Source: Leptodontidium sp. MPI-SDFR-AT-0119
Taxonomy: Eukaryota > Ascomycota > Leotiomycetes > Helotiales > Leptodontidiaceae
NCBI GenBank assembly: GCA_020726505.1
Contig: JAHLEZ010000005.1
Span: forward strand, 2,666,001 to 2,730,000
DNA length: 64,000 nucleotides
Direction of reading: 5' to 3'
The first letter of the stretch is position 1, and every line of letters begins with the position of its first letter. This document shows, in pieces, positions 58,842-64,000 of this stretch. The notes under the pieces are model-generated. The model was not told where the DNA came from. It saw only the letters and a program-made list of their open reading frames with translations, and did not search any database. The translations under genes and the position numbers were made by a program.

Positions 58842-60853
58842 TGCGACGATAATGTAGACAGTCTTTGGGACCTTGCAGAAGAGAGCGGATGTGCTAGCGA
58901 AGCAAGTTCGTGCAGCCTGGAAACGAGTGCGAGGGACGAGCATCTTATACGTTGTTTACCCTGTAGGTCTTGTGTAATAAATGAGCGTAGGATTTTGATT
59001 TCGAGCTAAAGGGGCATCACTTGACGAATACTCCACATTGAAGCAAAGAGAATTAAAGTTTGTTCATTTTGTCCCGGAAGGTGGATTTGATTGAAATTGG
59101 GTATAGATTACCCAAGTGCCGCGATTTGAGTGGAGTATTGGCCGGGTGTGTGAGTTTCAGCCAGATGCAGTGGAGTTCGGTAGTGTTCCATACTGCCGTG
59201 AGTTGGAAGCGGAAGCGAGACTTGGCTGAGAAGAATATTAACCCTTAATTAATCCAAGGTTTGAGCTACTGCCGACAATTTATCCGCAACCACGAGATCA
59301 TTGCAAACGGAAACTGTGCTGTGGCACATAGAAATGGGATGATCTGTTGGTCATGCATTGACTTTCTACTTTGCGAATTCTTCGCAACCATTAACTCCAA
59401 GCAGCAGACGGGAGCTCGCAGTAGGCGAACTGCAACTTCGCGTTTTCGTCTTGTACCTTTGCAAATACGAAACGCAAGTGCATATTATCGGCCAAAGTAT
59501 ATTATGACGGCCTATAAATGCAGGAGAAAGGGTTTGTTGCCGAAGAACACGGAATTGAATACACGTGGACAGGACGGAGAGGGTGCGGCCACTTCCCCAG
59601 AAGGCCCTTCAATTTCCATACCAAACACCAGTCTATCCGATGAATCCTGCTACTCCCATTCCTCCTAGTCCACGAGGAAATCGGCTTTTTCAGGGTCCCA
59701 TTCTAGCACTGGACTCATTTTAGCTATTTGTGTGATACGTAAAGGACCTTCTTGTTTCCCGTTCATCCATGAGAGCAACGTGGCGGCTAGGATGGTGTTT
59801 CCGCTTCAGTCTTCATATTTCATCATCGGAGACCGCGTACGCCATTCGAGTAGCAGCATCCTCCAACCATGTTGCTAATTTCTCAGCTTCTTTGAGCGTT
59901 CAGACTTCTTTCTGCTGGTCAGGATAAAATCTCTTCTCAACCTCACGGGTCGGCACGTGATGTGGCTCTTGAGATTGAGTCTCATCGACAAGTTTAAGGA
60001 CGCGATTAAATGGTCCAATGCACGGAAAGTTTGTTTGCAGTGTTATACAAGTTCACGTTATTTTCCTATCGATCCCTCTTGATGATTATTATATACATAG
60101 GTAAGCCGCGCCGTCATCGTGTTAGAGGTTGCCTTTGTTTTGATTCGCTAAGGTTAACCCGACAGCGCTGCAATGGCCCTCCACAGGTACCTATGCTTAA
60201 TGTTTTGCTTCTTACTTCTGTCCAACTCAGGAAAATTACGCATTAGACCGAATCATTCCTGCTCAAAATTTCCCATAAACGTCTGAAGAACGTGAAAATG
60301 GGGTGGGATCAACTTTTCAACTTTCCTCGCATCAAGTACATCGCCTGAACGTTTATCAACTTCATACACAAGCAACCATTATCTTCTGTGAATCATAAGA
60401 TCAATATAGTCATCTATCTTTCAACAATCACACACACATTGAAATGCAACAAATGCCAACTTCTTATCTGCTTTACCTCCACCCATCCACTCACCCACTA
60501 CTCAAGAGCGGGTCTTCCGGTCCTTCCCGCGGGCCAAGCCCACTCTTGAATGCTTGACTACGCCACTTATTTCCTACTGATATGCCAGATCATGCATATT
60601 TGCCTATCAGAAGCCGAAGTGATTGACCAACAAGATGAAAGATTTCTCACCTCCGTGTCCGGGTACCTTAATCTTTTGTGGGCTGGGCTGCCCGCGTCGC
60701 GAGGCTTGGCCGTCGCTCTCGCGAACATGTAAAATCTTGAAATGTTCTTCAACACAACATCTCGCATTCCTAAAAAAAAAAAATCTTCTTTATCCCTCTT
60801 CACCTTTTTGGGATATCTCTCGTATAGGCTGGGCTTTCTGTTGACCTTGCAAT
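58842..60853. other. Intergenic between divergent genes; no gene seen
   Basis: 2.0 kb holding the promoters of the esterase and the oligopeptide transporter. Pyrimidine-rich leader and an A11 run (60774-60784) just before the transporter. Small frames have no features. Confidence 0.45.
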
Positions 60854-63531
60854 ATGTCAAGTGCAATTGAATCGCTGGAGCTTTTCCCCAGAAAGTCAAG
60901 CGAGAAAACAACACTATCGAAATCCTCTCCAGCGAAAGATGATACAAAAGTGGAAGAAGGTGTCTTAACTTACCTGGATATCGATGGATTAGGAACAGTC
61001 ACAAGGGACGAAGTGATTGGCGATTACAATGCGGACGAGTCTCCATTCGCAGAAGGTACTTGAATTCCTTTTCAAATACAACATTTATGATTTCCGTACT
61101 CACAACACCCAGTCCGAGCAGTAGCATCAGGAACGGACGACCCAGATACTCCCGTCAACACATTACGAATGTGGCTTCTAGGTTTCCTCTTTACAATCCT
61201 AGGATCTGGAATAAACCAATTCTTCGCGCTCCGCTACCCATCCGTCCACATCGTCTCGCTCGTCGCTCAACTCATTGCCTATCCCCTCGGCGTAGCTCTA
61301 GCCAAGACATTGCCCCTCTACACAGTCAACTTAGGACCCTTGGGACAATGGTGCATCAATCCGGACCGGCATTTCAATATCAAGGAGCATACCGTTATCA
61401 CTGTGATGAGTAATGTGAGTTTTGGATTTGGGAGTGCTGATGCAACGAACATCATCCAAGCTGGCAAGGCGTTTTACAATTTTGATTTGAAGCCTGGATT
61501 CTCGGTTTTAATCGTTCTGTGTTGTCAATTGATGGGTTTGGGGGTTGCTGGACTAGCTGCCCCTTGGCTCGTCGAACCGGCTTCGATTATCTGGCCAGGT
61601 GTGCTTTCAAACTGTGCTTTGCTCTCGACATTGCATACGAGAGCGAATGCAATGGCCAATGGGTGGAAAATTAGCCGACTCCGGTTTTTTATGTATGTCA
61701 TGGTCGGAGCTGGAGTCTGGTATTTCTTCCCTGGGTTGATGTTCGTTGCTCTGTCGTACTTTACCTGGGTGTGCTGGATCGTGCCAGATAACTTGGTCGT
61801 GAACCATTTGTTTGGGATGGTTACTGGACTTGGGTTAAGTCCCATCACTTTCGATTGGTCGCAGATTGCGTATAACACTAATCCGCTTCTTTCCCCTTCA
61901 TGGGCAGGTATGTTGCCACTCTCATCAATAGGAAATCGTGAGGTTGACTTGACCTACAGCAATGAATGTGTTCGCCGGCTTCGTGATTTTCTTTTGGATC
62001 GTCACTCCAGGGCTTTACTACTCAAACGTTTGGTTCACAGCTTACCTGCCAATTTGCACAGCAGAGCTTTACGACAACACAGCTTCCGTGTATAACATTA
62101 CTCGAGTGATGAACAGCGACGGAACATTCAACGTTGCCGAATATGAAGCGTACTCCCCATCTTTCCTCCCAGCCACATTCGCTTTTGTCTACGGGATTTC
62201 ATTTGCCGCTCTTACAGCTGTTCCCGTTCATATCTACTTGTGGCATGGGAAAGAAATCAAGGATGCATTTGCCGGAAGGACGAAGCTTGATATCCATGCT
62301 CGGTTGATGAGACTTTACAAGCAGACACCGTGGTACTGGTATGGTGCGATAACTGTCGTGGTCTTGGTTGCGTCGATGTTGATGGTACACTTCTACCACA
62401 CATCTCTACCGGTTTGGGCCATCTTGTTGGCGACGATCATCCCAGCTATCTATATAATTCCTTGCGGTATCATCCAAGGCATCACGAACGTCAATGCAAA
62501 CCAGTTGAATGTTCTGTCCGAGTTCATCGCAGGATACATGTTCAAAGGACGGCCATTAGCAAGTAAGTCCTTCATTTTCCACCACATCAACAATCGCTTA
62601 CGGATATCCAGATATGATCTTCAAAATCATGTCCACAGATGTCGTAGGTCAAGGACTATATTTCGCACAAGACATGAAACTTGGCCACTACCTGAAAGTT
62701 CCACCTCGAACACTTTTCTTCGCCCAAGGCAGTGCAACTGTAAATAACCTTCGCCCTCCAAAACATTTCTCTAGGCTAACGACTTCAGATCCTCGGCGCA
62801 TTGACCCAAGTCGGCGTAACACTCTGGATGCTCGGAAACGTCAAAGACATCTGCTCCTCCTCCCAAGCTGACGGCTTCACATGTCCAAACGGTCGAACAG
62901 TCTACAGCTCCTCCGTGATCTGGGGAGCCATTGGCCCAGCACGTGTTTACTCCATTGGAAGAATCTGGTCTGGGTTACTGCACTTCTTCTGGATCGGCGC
63001 TTTGATGCCCGTCATAACTTTCCTCCTGTACAAGTACTTGAAGAAAACGGACGGGACCCATCGAGATTGGTTGCAATTCATCAACTGGCCGTTGATTTTC
63101 GTGGGGACGTACAACGTTCCTCCTGCGACGGGTATTAATTATAGTAGTTGGGCTTTGGTGAATATCGTGTTTAATCATTGGATTAAGAGAAAGTGGTTTG
63201 CTTGGTGGTGTAAGTCTAGCACCTGACCCTAGAGTTCTAAACGAAATCACTGACATACAATAGCAAAATACAATTATGTCCTCGCAGCTGCGCTAGATAC
63301 TGGACTTGCGCTCTCGGCACTGGTGATATTCTTCTGCATCACTTATCCTGGAGGTGTATTTCCTGATTGGTGGGGTAAGTGTGCTGAGTTGTTATGGTAA
63401 TCACTAGTCTGAAAGCTAATCTCAATGCAGGAAACACGGTATATATGAACACGGCCGATGGAAATGGCCTCCCATGGCTACAACTTCCAAAGAGTGGGCG
63501 TTTTGGTCCAGCGAATGGAACTTGGCACTGA
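60854..63531 (+). CDS. Oligopeptide transporter (OPT family)
   Basis: Seven exons (60854-61055, 61113-61907, 61960-62562, 62612-62739, 62789-63209, 63264-63374, 63431-63531) encode 786 residues in exact frame. Proton-coupled uptake of small peptides across the plasma membrane. Family features: the soluble acidic N-part, LRMWLLGFLFTILGSGINQF (helix 1), RYPSVHIVSLVAQLIAYPLG, FNIKEHTVITVMSNVS (the NPGPFN-KEH region), MNVFAGFVIFFWIVTPGLYY, TNVNANQLNVLSEFIAGYMF, GNVKDICSSSQADGFTCPNG, the IGPARVYSIGR motif and a C-terminal HWIKRKWFAWW. About 14 membrane spans. No lesion. Introns 49-57 nt with good branch sites (GCTAAC before 62789). Confidence 0.93.
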
Positions 63532-63729
63532 TTCAATCAGTCGTAGCTGGAACCGATAGGGATACATGCCACATTTGAGATGAAATTGCCTGCATTGAAG
63601 TGGCTGAGTCAAGATGTGGTTCGAGACTCGAGAGATTTCACGGATTTTCATAGGCCTTCATTCCATGAAATATCCGCATCGAGGATATTTAACTCAGAAG
63701 TAAACAGGTTGAATACGTCCAAAGAACCA

Positions 63730-64000
63730 TCAAGTATTCACCGCCCCATCCTTACCAAGCCCTCCCACCCATTCCCAAGCCTCATACTCCCACCTCGTCT
63801 CAAATCCAAGTCTCTCATAAAAGTCCCTAATAACCACGCTATCAATGAAAATACCCTCGACACCCCTCTCTTTCAAATTCTATCAACAAGAAGTCAGCAA
63901 TTCTATTCCTCAACCACACTTTCTTACAGTCACTCAAAATCAACATCTCAATTTCCGAAAATCAAGGGACCTTCAACATGCATCTCTCCAGCTGCACCGT
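63730..64000 (-). CDS. GNAT acetyltransferase, C-terminal part (cut by the right edge)
   Basis: The last exon, 63879-63730, encodes NLKERGVEGIFIDSVVIRDF and YERLGFETRWEYEAWEW, the typical end of a GNAT fold with the FYERLGF motif that packs on acetyl-CoA. An intron lies upstream (acceptor GATAG at ~63880). Sequence to the window edge contains a further exon piece in which MLILSD can be read, but its exact donor is not resolved. The substrate is unknown. Confidence 0.6.

Noticed and set aside
1..64000. CRISPR array, bacterial operons, rRNA genes
   Set aside because: No regularly spaced direct repeats, no ribosomal RNA sequence, and introns throughout show a eukaryotic nuclear origin.

Overview
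The window is nuclear DNA of a filamentous ascomycete (Pezizomycotina). The evidence is small introns (about 43-95 nt) with GTAAGT-like donors and CTAAC/CTGAC branch sites, fungal families (HET domain, Agd3, OPT transporter, SYLF/Ysc84 protein, RNA-dependent RNA polymerase of silencing) and transposons carrying RIP-like C-to-T/G-to-A damage. A plant-associated Leotiomycete is a reasonable guess from the pectate lyase, CE5 esterase, GH115 remnant and small secreted proteins, but this is inference. I joined exons by hand. Where exon lengths add up to an intact frame (TfdA-type dioxygenase, RdRP, Agd3, aldo/keto reductase, aminopeptidase, pectate lyase, esterase, OPT transporter) the models are strong.

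Layout. 1-4.8 kb: cut-off cytochrome P450, TfdA/TauD dioxygenase, DUF924 protein with a likely hidden mitochondrial leader exon, truncated GH115 glucuronidase remnant. 5-11.6 kb: membrane-anchored ankyrin protein, coiled-coil gene and N-terminal-domain/TPR/ankyrin gene, each with at least one frame lesion. 12.3-19.8 kb: two large intact genes, RdRP and Agd3 (galactosaminogalactan deacetylase type). 20.6-30.2 kb: uncharacterised gene, GPI-type wall protein, aldo/keto reductase, dead MFS sugar transporter, Cys-containing secreted protein. 32.2-33.8 kb: M28 leucine aminopeptidase. 34.9-40.9 kb: nested transposon block. 42-50.9 kb: large low-complexity basic/acidic protein, two small conserved proteins, pectate lyase, uncharacterised gene. 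51-64 kb: decayed HET gene, SYLF protein, uncharacterised gene, CE5 esterase, oligopeptide transporter, and a GNAT acetyltransferase cut by the right edge.

The most striking structure is the nest at 34.9-40.9 kb. A 478-bp hAT-type MITE (8-bp target duplication) sits in the transposase gene of a 4-kb Tc1/mariner element. That element sits at a TA inside the terminal inverted repeat of a piggyBac-like element. The piggyBac and mariner transposases carry stop codons and active-site changes that are nearly all C-to-T or G-to-A, as expected from repeat-induced point mutation. The mariner also holds a second, oppositely oriented, decayed reading frame that I cannot assign.

Two kinds of gene damage should be kept apart. 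The transposons and sugar transporter carry transition-type nonsense changes (RIP-like). Several otherwise good host genes differ from an open frame by single-base length changes, often in short G/C runs. Those could be assembly errors rather than true pseudogenes.
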